Made by a program: the position numbers and the translations under genes. Positions 1-24,833 of a stretch of DNA of 64,000 nucleotides are shown piece after piece. This stretch comes from Urechis unicinctus. Its lineage: Eukaryota > Annelida > Polychaeta > Xenopneusta > Urechidae. The notes beneath the pieces were generated by a model. The model made no database searches. It worked only from the letters and a program-made list of their open reading frames with translations, and was not told the origin of the DNA. The stretch's first letter is position 1. Every line of letters begins with the position of its first letter. The stretch spans positions 1,232,504 through 1,296,503 of the forward strand of contig CM067349.1 of assembly GCA_034190875.2 (NCBI GenBank), written 5' to 3'.

Positions 1-399
1 TAAATTAAATACCGAACATTTGGATAAATCTGATGCTGTGCAACCGTACGAATTATGACACCTTTTCTGTTTCTTGATTCGTCTGTGGTGCTCAAGGTAG
101 ATCTGGGTTAATTGTTGGATGGTTCCAAGGAAATTCTTTTTCGGTCCATTTGTACGGAAGGACCACATTGGACAATAAACTTGAACATGTCGTTGCTATG
201 GGTGATCTTTACCTGTTGATGTCCATCGATGGGCTGTGGTTGTGCGCTGGTTTTTCGCTCTATGTCTCTGTTTGTTTGTATGGGTGCCCTCTCATGTTAG
301 TATGAGTGTCTCTGCTGATTGCTACTGGTGGTCCGTATGTGCTGCAATAGTTGTACCCGGGTGACCTCTCGATATCCCCGCATGCTTACATGGTGTTCA

Positions 400-660
400 C
401 TGGCATTGAGTTCGGTGTGTCATGATGTTGCTGGCATTGTTATTGGAACCTTAAGTTGTTTCCATGGTGGTGTGTTCCTGATGGTGTGGCCTGATGTTGC
501 TAGTGGTGTGGCCTGATGTTGCCATTTATGTGGCCTGAATGTTGCTGATGATGTGGCCTGATGTGGCCATCGATGTGGCCTGATGTTGCTGATTGTGTGG
601 CCTGATGTTGCCATTGATGTGGCCTGATGTTGCTGATGGTGTGGCCTGGCTGTTGCCGTT
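400..660. repeat. Minisatellite, TGTGGCCTGATGTTGC-type units
   Basis: Imperfect tandem units of about 12-20 bp built on TGTGGCCTGATGTTGC run through this stretch. The reading frames across it on both strands are by-products of the repeat and not genes. Bases 1-399 and 661-780 carry no recognisable feature. Confidence 0.75.
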
Positions 661-780
661 ACTTGCTGTTGCTATAAGTGATATATTAGGGTTGCTGTGG
701 GTTACCAATGGTGCTGGAATAGCTGAGGTCTTATAGGTTCCCACTGCAAAATTAATTTACTTAGAGCATTAGCAGAGCAT

Positions 781-1086
781 CAAACAACGTGTAAAACATC
801 CCCCCACCCTACGCATAGCACATCAACATTTTTATTCCATGAACATCGCAACATCTACTTCAATATGGAACAGCCAATGATATTATGCAAGAAAAATATT
901 ATGCAAGTGCTCTAGTGTTATTACTGCATCCGGGGGGAGCGACACGGTAACACACTGCAATTAGTAACAGTTAGGATAGCAAGATCACCTCACATATAAA
1001 AGGCTCACGTTTGCCAAACTTGACATAAAACCCGACCAAGTCATCGTTACCGATATAAGCGAGCAAGAGAACACGTGGATGCAGCC
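781..1086 (+). other. Upstream region of DEG/ENaC gene A
   Basis: Unique sequence immediately before the first coding exon of gene A. It must contain the 5' UTR and possibly the promoter, but I see no clear TATA box or initiator. The start codon at 1087 sits in a near-ideal Kozak context (GCAGCCATGG). Confidence 0.4.
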
Positions 1087-13184
<12,098 letters not shown>

Positions 13185-13747
13185 CAAACAACGGAAACAC
13201 GAAATGACCGCGGCATTGATGATGCTTACAAAGAAACGACGCCATTCACATTTATCGGTATTTGTCATTTTCGACAAGGGTCGCAGTACTGTGGAACTTG
13301 TCTTTTAAAATCATATTTTTGAGTAATTTGAAACTATGCCTGTATAAATAGTCGCATATTTATGCCACATCAGTTTTTACTTCCGTAATAATGGCGATTT
13401 TAATTCTTGTACTTGAATCCAAGACGTTAAAGCGAATAATTATATGTAAATTGAGGATACACCGGTAATGCATGCAATGTGACAATACTTGATTGTACAC
13501 AGAAAGCGACAGGTGGTTGAGTCCAATGACGTCGGTAACGTCTGATGTTAATTTGTTGGCTACCACTGGCTTTAGGTGTGGGCGCTTTAAGCCTGCATGT
13601 AACTAAAAAAAGTGTTGTAACAAGGGATTTTTTTGTATATACCTTTTACACACCTATTATATAAGTACATCATATTCACTCGATTGTATAACATCTTAAA
13701 TTTGACATCACATATTGTTTCAATTCTATAGAAGCACTGATATTCTC
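13185..13747. other. 3' flank of gene A
   Basis: Unique AT-rich sequence after the gene A stop codon, presumably the 3' UTR. No clear AATAAA was found close to the stop. Nothing else recognised. Confidence 0.4.
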
Positions 13748-13772
13748 ATATATATATATATATATATATATA

Positions 13773-13831
<59 letters not shown>

Positions 13832-13869
13832 TATATATATGCATATATAAATATATATACATATATATG

Positions 13870-13968
<99 letters not shown>

Positions 13969-13972
13969 TCAT
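13748..13972. repeat. (TA)n / GCATATA microsatellite
   Basis: About 225 bp of TA with GCATA and GTATA interruptions. The surrounding region 13973-16684 holds no gene: a C-run/A-run at about 14090-14119 and a 20-bp duplication near 15560-15600 (GGTTAATCATGATTTATCCT) are the only structures seen. Confidence 0.93.
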
Positions 13973-16684
13973 AATGTAAGTGAACGTTCATTATTTAGCT
14001 ATATAAAAACCTATAGCTACGGGAGGTGTGACTTTCATGGGTAGTCATCCTCGCCCCCATAATGCACCGTAATACTTACCCAGTTACCCCACCCCCCCCC
14101 CCAAAAAAAAAAAAAAAAAACCCAGAAAATAATATGTAATGTGTCGAGTGTCACCCTGTCTTCAGTGTCTGATTGGTCGAGGGGAACCCCCACCTCTCTT
14201 CCCTGTGACCAAAAAGTCAATGAACTTTGACGTTAGACGTTATGACCATCTGCTTTGCAGTAGAGAGGTACCGCTGCTGTTTGTTGTCCCAAATTATCAC
14301 CCACCGGAATAAGCCTATCTAACTATGCTATGAGCTATTTTTAGATACATTCCTGCATTGTGAAACCAGCCGCGTGTCTAAATCCGTCATCTATATTATC
14401 TTACCTATGTGCCCGTTTCATTCCACGATCTATGTACTTCTGAGAGTTTCTGTTATCAACAATGCGTGCGTGTTGTTAACTATGTTTAGTGCATTATTGG
14501 ACGTTAGCCTCATGCAATTTTATTTGAATGAAAGAATTGGAATATGCTGTAATTATAAGACCAGCCTTTGAAGTTTAATTCATGAATAGTTCGTCATATT
14601 ATATGCATTAGTTTGACTTGTTGTGGTGCCTACACTTCGTGCCTGTTGCAATGACGCGTAATTCATTGACTTATATAATGACAATTTTTTTACATTGTTT
14701 TTTTCTTAGGTATAATTTTCTTTTTAAATATCACTCTTTTTAAATGTCACTAATCATATTAATCACGATCCATCGTGCATAAACTTCATCAACGTAAAGG
14801 CAAAAGCTGAATAAAATTGTCAACTGCGTTTTTGGATGTACATTTGCAGTAGTAGTAATGTATAACATGCTAAACAGTCATATGTTATAAAAATTATGCA
14901 AATTTATATTCACAAGTATTTTTGTGGGGCTACCATTGTTGTGCCGTTATTAAAACGTGGCAAACATTGAAATACATGCTTTAACTAACCCACAAAGAGA
15001 GCCATTTTGTTTCAATTATGTCTTCTGCAGTGACAGCTCCGAATCACTTGATGAGAGTGTTGAGTTTGATTGGGGTACTAAACTGTCTCCCTTTGCCACT
15101 AGATACTCCGTACCTCCAATATGTGCACCATGAGTGTTGAATGACACTGTTTGGTTTAACCATTTTCCACAAAACAATGAACTTGTGTTGGATATAATAA
15201 ACAACAACAATTTTGACAAAGTAACATGAAACGGTCGATTTGTTAAGTTGGATTACAGTACAGTAGCCAACTATCAGGTCACATATGATATTCAGGTTAT
15301 GGATACTCACGTCAAATAACTATTTCATACCTGCTGGAAACAACTTTCAAATAAAGCCTCACAAAAATTCCAAAATGGTAGTTACACCCTCAATATTAAT
15401 TATCTCAATAATGGTTTTCTCATGTGGAAGAATAAGCCAAAATTCTCGCTTAATAGTTTAATTTTAACACAATAACCAACAAAAATATCAAAGAGCTCTG
15501 GCTTATACCGTGAGTGAATCACAAATATTGAACCCCATTTCACATTATGATGGACAACGGTTAATCATGATTTATCCTGGTTAATCATGATTTATCCTGG
15601 TTAATCCTGGTTAATCGTTTTGTTGGCTGTTAGGGTCATTTTGCATTGCATGTAAACTTAAATGTTGATAAATCTATGGTTTAACCTGCTTAGTTGACGC
15701 ATAAACACAGATAAGCATTGGGTGGTTTTGGTATTCTATATATTTATTCAAATTGAAAGATGTAGGTGCAGTACTCTGTGAGATAATGGGGCCGTCGGCA
15801 TACATCCTGCCAGACATGCCGTTTCCTTTGCTACGATGAATTCCCCTCCACTTGGCATCTGTCACCTATAAACAGGCAGTCCACAGTTAGATTAAATGGC
15901 CTCACAAATTGATGTTGGCAGATAGCATTGATGGACCACAACACGCATTGTGACATAATTAATAACTTTCATTTAGTATTACCACCCATGAGTGTGGTTA
16001 ATGCATGCAGATTCACAATAAGATTGGCATTGGGGATATTGCTAACTAAGCAGCTTAAACCGTTAGACATTCATCAACATTTAAGTTGCAGTGTGTGCGT
16101 GTTCATAAGAAACCGCGAGTTTAATCCGCTAATCGGCAGTACGGGGCAATGCGGTCCCTCGCCTGCTTCCGGCGGTCAAATACACGCGGTTTACATCGCA
16201 AATTGCGCAACGTCGAGTCGTGCGTTATTTTTTATCGAATCTTTTGAGTTATATCGTTGATAACCTTACAGCAATTGAAAAAAGAGCCCAGAAGCGAAAT
16301 GCGCAGCTTAGCGGATCGAAAAATTGAAAGGATTGAAAGATGAGTAGTAATCGTTTGTTAGGCTAGGTCCCGTATATTTTGTGTTTACGTCAGGAATCCT
16401 CGTTAATCAGACACAATTTCTTCCATGTTATCACCCTGTCCTTTTTCTTATTAATTGTTTTATGCCATTTCGTCTCCCTTTTGATCAGATAATGTGATGC
16501 AGTTGTTTTATAAATAACCCACAACAGGTTAGTGTTTCCTACCCTGACCGCCATCATTCTGCCTTGTTAGATGCAAGCAGAAGCCTGGATATTGGGTTTT
16601 GTTAGAAAACTGCTTGTAATCGCCACATGTATAACCCAGTCAATACGGTTGTGGTTTATTACGGAGTTGCCATCTTTTCTGCAG
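13973..16684. other. Intergenic sequence, no gene seen
   Basis: About 2.7 kb of mostly unique AT-rich DNA. Short open frames exist but none shows domains, splice structure or repeat-independent coding character. Confidence 0.5.
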
Positions 16685-18370
16685 GCTTGAAGCTTATGAC
16701 CGCAACAACCACATCAATGGAGTAGAAGATGTTGGCCAGGAATACCACATCAACACACCAGAGGGAACCAAGTAATATACGGATTGATTTTTTGTAGGTT
16801 AACTTGTTCATACCAATGTGTTTTTATTACTGATGAATTTTATCAGTTATCAATGAATATCAGTAAGAATGCTATCACATTAACTCAGTATTTGTTGGAG
16901 TAAAAAGTCAGGTTGATTATTAATTTGTGTTTGTGTATTTCAGGTATAGGGATATAACCCTGTTATATGGCCCAGTTCACTGTCCACTCTCTCAACAAAG
17001 AGCTTACCAAAGATGCAAAAAAGGACTATACGCTAAAAGATCCCTCTGTTCCCTGTGAGCTACCTCTGACCTGAACTCTGACCAAGTCTTCATCAGAGGT
17101 CGGTGCCGTGTGCAGATGAAGAAGTCTGTGGAGTACGAGGTTGATGTGGTTTTTGACATCCATGGCGTCATCAATGAGTGCCAGTGTGATTGAGGTGCGG
17201 GCATGGGCCCAGAGGCACACTGTAAGCATGTGTGTGCTGTGCTGTATGCACTTGTAGATTTGTCTGGCAACCTTACACTTGAGGAAACTGTTGTATGGTC
17301 TAACCCGTTTATTTTTAAACTCCACATCATGCCCTTAAAAGTATACTCCACTGAAACATCATATGTATAGGCCTCGTTGTAGTCGGTCAGTATAGTGGCC
17401 GCCTGTGATTGGTCAGCCAATTACAGGTAGAGCTGGTGTCATGAGGGGACATGGGATTGTGTATATATTGAAGGAGCGTCCATGTTTCGGGAGCTTGTCC
17501 CCAGGATCCGAAGCGGGTGGACGCGACTCCAATATATACAGCATAAGACCGGTTATAACGCAGTGCTGGTATCGTAGTGAATAAATATATCTCGTACGCA
17601 GTGAAGTTTTGATATATCTGAGTATACTGATCAGGCCACTACAGAGGAGAGCCCTGCAAGAGTAAACAAGAAATACCCTCACAACAAAAGCTGTACAGAG
17701 AAGACCTTCCATTAGACAAAAAAAGTTTAAGGGATCGCCTGTCAAGGCTCAGAACCTTAAGCGGAGGTCGGCAATTTCTTGGAATGGCAATACAGTTACC
17801 GCTCACCCACATCACAGAGACTCAATGCCAAGAGTTGAGGGACAAAACTCCGGCAGTAATAAAGGTTGGCACACAGAAAGATGCAAGAGGTTGCAGTCCT
17901 CCCAGTTTGGCAGGGTACACAAAGCAACAATCAAAACGGACATGGTCCGTATGGCAAAGTCGCTGACCCGCGTCAATCAGATTCGTGTCAAAGCCATTAA
18001 CCACGGCATCCATAATGGAAATATGCAGGGTTGACTGGGGCCGAAGTCAACCCTGTCGGACTGTGGTGTCCCAAACTCACCCCACATAGCATGCTCACTA
18101 GATGGTGTTGTGTCTGATGACATGATTGTTGAGGTGAAGTGCCCCTACAGTACCAGGGACAAACATGTCACTCCTGTCTCAGTGCCGTACCTGGTTACTG
18201 TGAAAAAACCAGCTGACCCTCAAAAGCCAGCACAACTACTTTTACCAGATTCAGTGCCAGTTGTTTTATACAATCAGTCTACTTTGACCCGTGACAATGA
18301 CTTTATTTCTGCTATGGTTGCAAAGTTAAAGGTATTTTTTCAGGGACTACTTCAAAGATGCTGTGCTTGA
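16685..18370 (+). pseudogene. SWIM zinc-finger / YqaJ-nuclease gene, degenerate
   Basis: A small exon (16685-16771) can splice to 16944 onwards. A SWIM zinc finger follows at about 17170-17250: CQC, then AHCKHVCAVLYAL, giving the CxC...CxH pattern, with an in-frame TGA between the two halves. After an LTR-like insertion come YqaJ-type PD-(D/E)XK nuclease blocks: WHTERCKRLQSSQFGRV (about 17870-17920), then SLDGVV and IVEVKCPYS (18099-18150), supplying the D and ExK metal ligands. Frame changes and stops show decay. Multi-copy SWIM+YqaJ genes occur in invertebrate genomes and look transposon- or virus-associated; whether this one was mobile cannot be shown here. After 18200 the match fades. Confidence 0.75.
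17390..17643 (+). mobile_element. Probable solo LTR inside the SWIM/YqaJ pseudogene
   Basis: The segment interrupts the SWIM/YqaJ reading. It starts TATAGTGGCC and ends GGCCACTACA, an inverted pair apart from one base. It contains a TATA-like TGTATATATTG and an AATAAATA polyadenylation-like signal in LTR order. An alternative start is TGTAGT at 17374. I cannot read a convincing 5-bp target duplication, so the call is tentative. Confidence 0.4.
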
Positions 18371-19911
18371 TTCCATGTATTTTCACAATTTCTATTACTG
18401 AGTTTGTGTGGTCTTGTTCACTGATTTCTTTTTTCCTTCAATAATCATTCACCTGCATCTCTAAATACATATTGGCTGTGGTGGAATGTATGATGAAGTG
18501 TTTTAATTTATTTCTAGGTTCTTAAAAATAATAAAACATGAACTTGTTTAATGAAAGAAACCAACATGACTAGGTTAAAAAACAATTTTATCTTCACAAT
18601 ATTACGAACTCTCCAGTGAATGATTATTATAAATTACATATATCAGTTCATGGTATAAAATGACAACTATATAAGACCCCCCGGGATAGGACCTTTCAAT
18701 GAGATTAATAAAATTACACCCTGAATGGGACATTCATAGATATATTTTATATATCCTTTCATCCACATTTTACAAACACTTTACATCTTGTAGGCAGTTG
18801 TGGGGAAGATGCACTGCCGAAAGTTACAAAGCATACAACAGACAAAGATAATCTGAGGATATCTGGACCTCATAGTGGTTCATTGGTTCCACTAAGATTG
18901 TGAACGTTTTGAGTACGCTATGCGCAGAGCATGGACAGTGACAGCTTTATTCAACACAGTTCCTTAATATCAATTTCACGTGACCGCGTGACGTAGGGTC
19001 GACTGCGAGAATTCTTCGTCACAGTGGAACAAAATAGAAACGAATATTTTGTGTTTACGCGTTAACTGTGAAGTAAGCGCATTGATTACTTCCGGCCGAG
19101 CTTGGGACCGAATTGCTCTGTGCTGCCACCTTTCGGACTAAACGGCAACGCGGTCTCTCATTGCCTTGAACGAACGAATTTATCTGGTTTTATTCGAAAA
19201 ATATTAATGGGTCAAGGTGGTAAACTCGCGCCGTGGTCTCGACTAATTATATCCTCTTCGATTGATCAAGCGCTAAATCAAAGTTAACCACTGTCAGAAC
19301 CCCAGGTCTCAGGCACTCAAAGCAGCGCCACTGCTGGTGCCACACTGCGAAACGACTGTTATTGTATGGTTATTTGTGTTTCTTACACGGTCAAGAACAT
19401 CACCCGCTAAGTGCTGCTGTTTGGTCAGCAGCATGGACAATCAAACATCAGTGACGCTTGTTGGCATGACAACAAACAATCAGAGCGTTGGTGACTCACG
19501 ATCGCACAGGTAGGTAATGGATCCGGATTGATCCGTTGAAACCAACATTTACGCAACACTGATACCAACAATGCTTTCCTAACTTAGAAGTTAACAAGTT
19601 AACCTACACTATACGCAGTTATGTACACCTTTGTTTGCACCATGTAGCCCTGCCAACAATACCAGTAATATTGCAGCAGTGTCGTTTCGTTCAGGATTTT
19701 ACATAATATTTGCTCTAGCCACACCCGAGAAGATAGATTGGCGGGGTCAAATGAGAGCGCCTGGGGGAAACTATTTCGTTACCTTCCGTACAACTGTTTC
19801 GGCGATGTGTACCGCTTTTGTAGTGTAACGTTACATGATTTTGAAAATAAAATCATTATTAATTATACACCAGTCTGTCGCTTTACTTTAAATTCTTAAT
19901 AGTATTGAGTC
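18371..19911. other. Intergenic sequence, no gene seen
   Basis: About 1.5 kb between the SWIM/YqaJ relic and the 3-kb TIR transposon. It may include the 3' part of the former, but no recognisable coding block or repeat was found. Confidence 0.45.
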
Positions 19912-19916
19912 ATTAG

Positions 19917-22900
19917 CAGGTCAAAGACGACCGCAGAAGGAAGTACGTACCTCGATCGAGGTACGTACCTCGTTCCTAGTACGGCGTACTTGGTTTGAAG
20001 TATGCATACATAAACATTAATTTTCTCAACTGTTTTTCAAATTGTGACATTATTTACTGAGATTTGGTTGGGTTAAATCGTGAAAACCCTCTTAGTAGTC
20101 ACAGCCTCGATTTGGGACCATATTTAGCGTTGCCCATGTACGAGAAGGCTTTTCTACGCGTTTTCAAACTTTAGTTCGGCGGCCATCGCGTGTCTTTTCC
20201 GACGATTGATGAGGCAAAAATCCTTTTTGAATCAGTCTGGCAAAGTAAAGAACTTACTTTTTGCGGAGCATAGTTTTTGTCTAGATTATATGAAATACAG
20301 TTTAGTGAAAATTGTATGGCATATTTGTGACTTATGGATGATAACATCACACCCCATGTCAATCCATTTGCACACCTGATATTTTTGTACTACAATCGAA
20401 GTACGCCGCACCATGGTGGTTTCAAACTTCGCTTGTTGTCTACCCGGGTCTGATTGAGAGTGTTCATATACGCATTCATTTGTGTTCAAAAATGAATGGT
20501 CTTCTCAAATAGAATAACAAAGCAGCCAGGTGTTTAATATTGAACAGAATACCCCCAAAAACACCACAACAGTAAGTTTTTCATACTTTTGTTGACCTGT
20601 TCTGTTTGTGTTTTTGAAAACTTTTTGTTTTAATTGGATGTTAGGTTATTATTTAAGGCTTAACAGATGGAAATGAGCATCATTACATATGTAATGAACA
20701 TTATCATTTTAGAATACTTAAGGTTTACCAGATATGGAATGGAATGTTCACAAAATCACAGGGTCAGCGATCATGTTGTATTGATATTGACTATGCTTTA
20801 TTACAATTACTTCCATAGCAATGTGGACAGTGGTCATAAGATCATTCCTCATCCGTAAACTTCATGATGGTGTTTATTCTACATGCTGCTAATAATTGAG
20901 TTTCTATCAGCCAAATCGTATGCCTTTAACAATATATCATGCAGATCCATATTTTGTGAAGGAGTGGAGGAACAGCAATGTTTGAGTTAATTTTATTTTA
21001 GAAATAATTCTCAAGTAGCAAATTGTGTCCAAAATCACATACATACAATATTCGTTATTACATAATAGGATACCGAGTAATCCCGAGTGCAGGTACACTA
21101 CCAATCAATTACCAGTATCACAATGAGGCAGATAATGATAACAAACTATAGAAATGTTATGACTGTTTGACAGCTAAAGGTATATGTATGATGTTGATGC
21201 AATAAGTGAGATACAAAACTATGATATGTCTAGGACAGGTTACACAACGCAGGATAAAGCTACTTAAATAGGTCATGACACAGATAGGATTAATTGATAT
21301 ACCTATACATGTACAGACATACATATTACAACAGTGAGTGTTGAATGACATAACTAGAGGAAAGCATGTACAAAAGGTGGGATGGCATTGAAAACGGAAG
21401 GGGGGGGGAAATGGAAGTGCAAATTGATGTTATCTCGTTGAAATCTAATTGAAAAAGACAAAGAAGTGCTGGTTACCTGACCATATCCGCGTGGGATTTA
21501 ATTGGGGCAGCCTCTTCCCTTCTAAAGAGAAAAGATAAGGACTTATGCGATAAAGTTTACAAATTCGACAAATTCAACCTATGTTTTTCATGAAAATGGA
21601 ATCCAGAATAAAATATTCTCTCTGTCTCTGTTGTTTGGAATGGAATATATCGGAAAAAAATTACTTAAACTTTCAGAGATCCCAAGTGGAAACACCACAC
21701 AGGTTAAAATCATATTGCATACATAGCTGATGAATGCCGCGAGAGCGGAAACGAGAGGAAGAGGATAATATGCACAAAGTCTTATGAACTTGTTCAGCGA
21801 TGTGAGGGCAATATTCTGGTTGAGTATATAGACGAGAACAGGCAAGACCTGGTACACCCCTCACAGGAATAACTTCTTCATTGAGAGAGCTGTAACCAAC
21901 TTTCAGCGGCTTGGAAGGCGGCTTCATGGACTTATCATTATCACTAACGGCTGAAGGAATGTTCAAGTCTGGATAGATTTCATCCACTTCATCAATGCAT
22001 GATTGACAGAACTTAGGAGCAGTTTTTTTGTGTAATGGACAGATTCTGTTTTTCTTTGACACCACTTGGAAATTTTAATTTCAGGTGATGGAAATTTTAA
22101 TTTCAGGTTTCCAGTTTCCAAACATCCTCATTGTGATTGAAGGCTTTCAGAAGAACACCGTCTTGAATATGGCTTGGCCCATAGCTGTTCCATTCTGAAA
22201 AAAAAAACCAATGTAAATCAGATACTGGCTAGTCAAATACATAACATTAAATATTATAATCTATGTTTTTAAGTACACAGCACAAACCAGCAATTCCTGT
22301 GAGATTGTTTTATATCACCCTCTACTAATAGACTAAATCATATTCGGTTTGAAATATTGACATTGTCACTTCAAGCCGTGCACGACAAATTCCAAAACAA
22401 ATTATCTTATAACTTGCGATTCGGTCGTATGATTCATAAGTGTCATTCTTTTATCTGTATACGATCTACTATCAGAATATGGCACCAATTCAAAAGGAAG
22501 CACACCGTACTTCGATTTAAGTACGATCGCATCACTACGTCATTGTTTCAACAGTGGTGTTATTTATTAGCGATAGCTCATTAATATGCCATAGAATTTT
22601 GAATAACATATAATGTATCATTAGATGATATACTTGTAAATTAGAAAACATAGACCTTACCTCTGCCATGTTGATGTGTGTACAAAATTTAAACCATGAA
22701 CGCAGAAAAACTTGAAGTCGCTGTCGAATAATGGAAGTGAAAACTCTTCTTGTGAAGGCCCAATATCGCCCACAACAACAGATTTGGTTTCAAATGTAGG
22801 CCATAATATATTTGCATAATTAAATCGTTCAAAGCCAATCACATTTCAGAAAATAATGTCATAAAATGCAAAACAGCAGAGGGCGGTGGCACGACTATCA

Positions 22901-22991
22901 TGCGTACCTCAATCGAGGTGCGCCGTACTGGGAACGAGGTACGTACCTCGATCGAGGTACGTACTTCGTTCTGCGGTCAGTCCGCGACCTG
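19917..22991. mobile_element. 3,075-bp TIR transposon with palindromic ends
   Basis: Left end CAGGTCAAAGACGACCGCAG and right-end complement CAGGTCGCGGACTGACCGCA begin inverted repeats of about 74 bp (19917-19990 and about 22918-22991). The element is flanked by a direct ATTAG at 19912-19916 and 22992-22996, consistent with a 5-bp target duplication. Each TIR contains the same perfect 26-bp palindrome centred on TCGA (CCTCGATCGAGG core flanked by GTACGTA). No transposase is recognisable, so the copy is non-autonomous or very degraded; superfamily unassigned. Confidence 0.8.
21673..22065 (-). CDS. Small ORF with B-box-like zinc-finger pattern, inside the TIR transposon
   Basis: A 130-codon frame on the - strand begins with CPLHKKTAPKFCQSC, which has the CxxH...CxxC spacing of the first half of a B-box zinc finger (as in TRIM proteins). 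The rest is not recognised and no RING, coiled coil or other domain follows. It could be a captured exon fragment or chance. No start-context or splice support. Confidence 0.2.
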   Translation of the reverse strand: MVSKKNRICPLHKKTAPKFCQSCIDEVDEIYPDLNIPSAVSDNDKSMKPPSKPLKVGYSSLNEEVIPVRGVPGLACSRLYTQPEYCPHIAEQVHKTLCILSSSSRFRSRGIHQLCMQYDFNLCGVSTWDL

Positions 22992-22999
22992 ATTAGAGT

Positions 23000-23765
23000 T
23001 ACGTTGGATAAATGATGAGCGATACGCATCAGGTTTTCGCGCCATAGCTATCATTACATGATATCGCTTTTGTCATACTTTCATCAGTATTTTCATGCTG
23101 TGTATGCCAGCTGATATACACCATGAACCTGGCCCTTTGAATCATCGAACGCACAAAGTCGGCAAGGCCATTGTCAATGAGTAGATTGTGCCGCTATATA
23201 TATATGCAGGCAAGAAAATAATTTACGTTGTGTATTTATAGACAAGATATAGATATGATTAAGCTTTCCTTGACAGCAGTTTTTGACAACATGTTATGTA
23301 GTAATGTATCTCCGGCATCTGTGTTATCTTCACCAGTGGCCAGTTTTAACTAAGATCATTCAACATCAAACGGACACAACTACAAATATCAAAGGCCAAT
23401 CGTTAATTCTATATCGTTGAATAAACTTTACAATTAACCCATGAAACCTGGCATCTTTCGACCCTGATGGGTATACAACTTTCACAGCACAAACGGCTGG
23501 CTATGTTGTTTTCACTCGAGCTTTGCAGCTTTACCAAAGAGTTTATAGCTTCGCTAAGAGCGCTCACTCAGGCCTTCCGCCCGAGGAAATATGTAAAGAC
23601 GCCATCTGTCAACCGAAGCGTTTTGTCATAGCGTCACCTCGACCAATCAGATAACTCCATATCTTTAATAGACAATATTGTCGAGTAATGTTGACAGACA
23701 TGTGATTTCTGTTAGCATTAACAGTTACGTCATCTTTCAGTCTAGCTAGATTTTGGGCTACGTGA
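23000..23765. other. Intergenic sequence, no gene seen
   Basis: Unique sequence between the palindromic transposon and the GCCTGGGTGAGT satellite. No coding or repeat structure recognised. Confidence 0.4.
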
Positions 23766-23769
23766 TGAG

Positions 23770-24590
23770 TGGGTGGTCTAGTTTGGGGCGATTGGCCTGG
23801 GTGAATAGGTTGGCATTGGTAAGTGCATTGGCAATGGTTAGTTGATTTGCATGGGTGAATTGGTAAACATAGGTGCTTGGGTTGCCCCGAGTGAGAGGGT
23901 TGGCCTTGGTGAGTAGATTGGCTTGGGTGAGTTGGTTGGCCTGGGTAAGCAGGTTGGCCGGGGTGAGTGTGTTTGCCTGGGTGAGTGAGTTGGTCTGGGT
24001 ATGGTGGTTGACCTAGGTGAGTGAGTTGGCCTGGACTTGTGGGTTAGCCTGGGTGAGTCAGTTAGCCTGGGTGAGTGAGTTGGCCTGGGTGAGTGGGTTG
24101 ACTTGGGTGAGTGAGTTGGCCTGGGTGAGTGAGTTGGCCTGGGTGAGTGAGTTGGCCTTTGTGAGTGAGTTGGCCTGGGTGAGTGAGTTGACCTGGGTGA
24201 GTGAGTTGGCCTGGGTGAGTGAGTTAGCCTGGGTGAGTGAGTTGGCCTGGGTGAGTCAGTTAGCCTGGGTGAGTGAGTTGGCCTGGGTGAGTGAGTTAGC
24301 CTGGGTGAGTGAGTTAGCCTGGGTGAGTGAGTTGGCCTGGGTGATTGGGTTGGCCTGGGTGAGTGAGTTGGCCTGGGTGAGTGGGTTGACCTGGGTGAGT
24401 GAGTTGGCCTGGGTGAGTGAGTTGGCCTGGGTGAGTGAGTGGGCCTGGGTGAGTGAGTGGGCCTGGGTGAGTGAGTTGGCCTGGGTGAGTGCCTGGGTTG
24501 GGTTGACCTGGATGAGTGAGTTGGCCTGGGTGAGTGAGTTTGTATGGACGATTGGGTTGGCACTGATGATTGAGTTGACAATGGTTAGGT
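23770..24590. repeat. 18-bp minisatellite (TTGGCCTGGGTGAGTGAG)
   Basis: Tandem 18-bp units, most regular between 24017 and 24540, with more variable copies on the left. Because 18 is divisible by three, both strands stay open (SELAWV repeats on +, THSPRP repeats on -). This is a property of the repeat and not a gene. Confidence 0.95.
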
Positions 24591-24833
24591 GTCTGGCCTG
24601 GGTGACTAGGTTAGTTGGCTGGCCTGGGTGACTAGGTTAGTTGGCTGGCCTGGGTGACTAGGTTAGCTGGCTGGCCTGGGTGACTAGGTTGGTTGGCTGG
24701 CCTGGGTGACTAGGTTAGTTGGCCGGCCTGGGTGACTAGGTTAGTTGGCTGGCCTGGGTGACTAGGTTAGGTGGCTGGCCTGGGTGACTAGGTTAGTTGG
24801 CTGGCCTGGGTGACTAGGTTGGTTGGGAAAGTT
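24591..24833. repeat. 26-bp minisatellite (CTGGCCTGGGTGACTAGGTT)
   Basis: About nine units of 26 bp, adjoining and clearly derived from the 18-bp array (shared GCCTGGGTGA core). Confidence 0.92.

Noticed and set aside
1075-1086. Upstream in-frame start for gene A at 1075
   Set aside because: The codon there is GTG; the ATG at 1087 has a strong Kozak context.
19917-22991. RAG/Transib-type element suggested by the 5-bp duplication
   Set aside because: Termini start CAGGTC rather than CACAGTG or CACWGTG, and no RAG1/Transib-like protein is visible.
24017-24631. Open frames of about 200-247 residues on both strands (SELAWV / THSPRP repeats)
   Set aside because: They follow from an 18-bp tandem repeat without stops; both strands are open and no non-repeat domain or start context exists.
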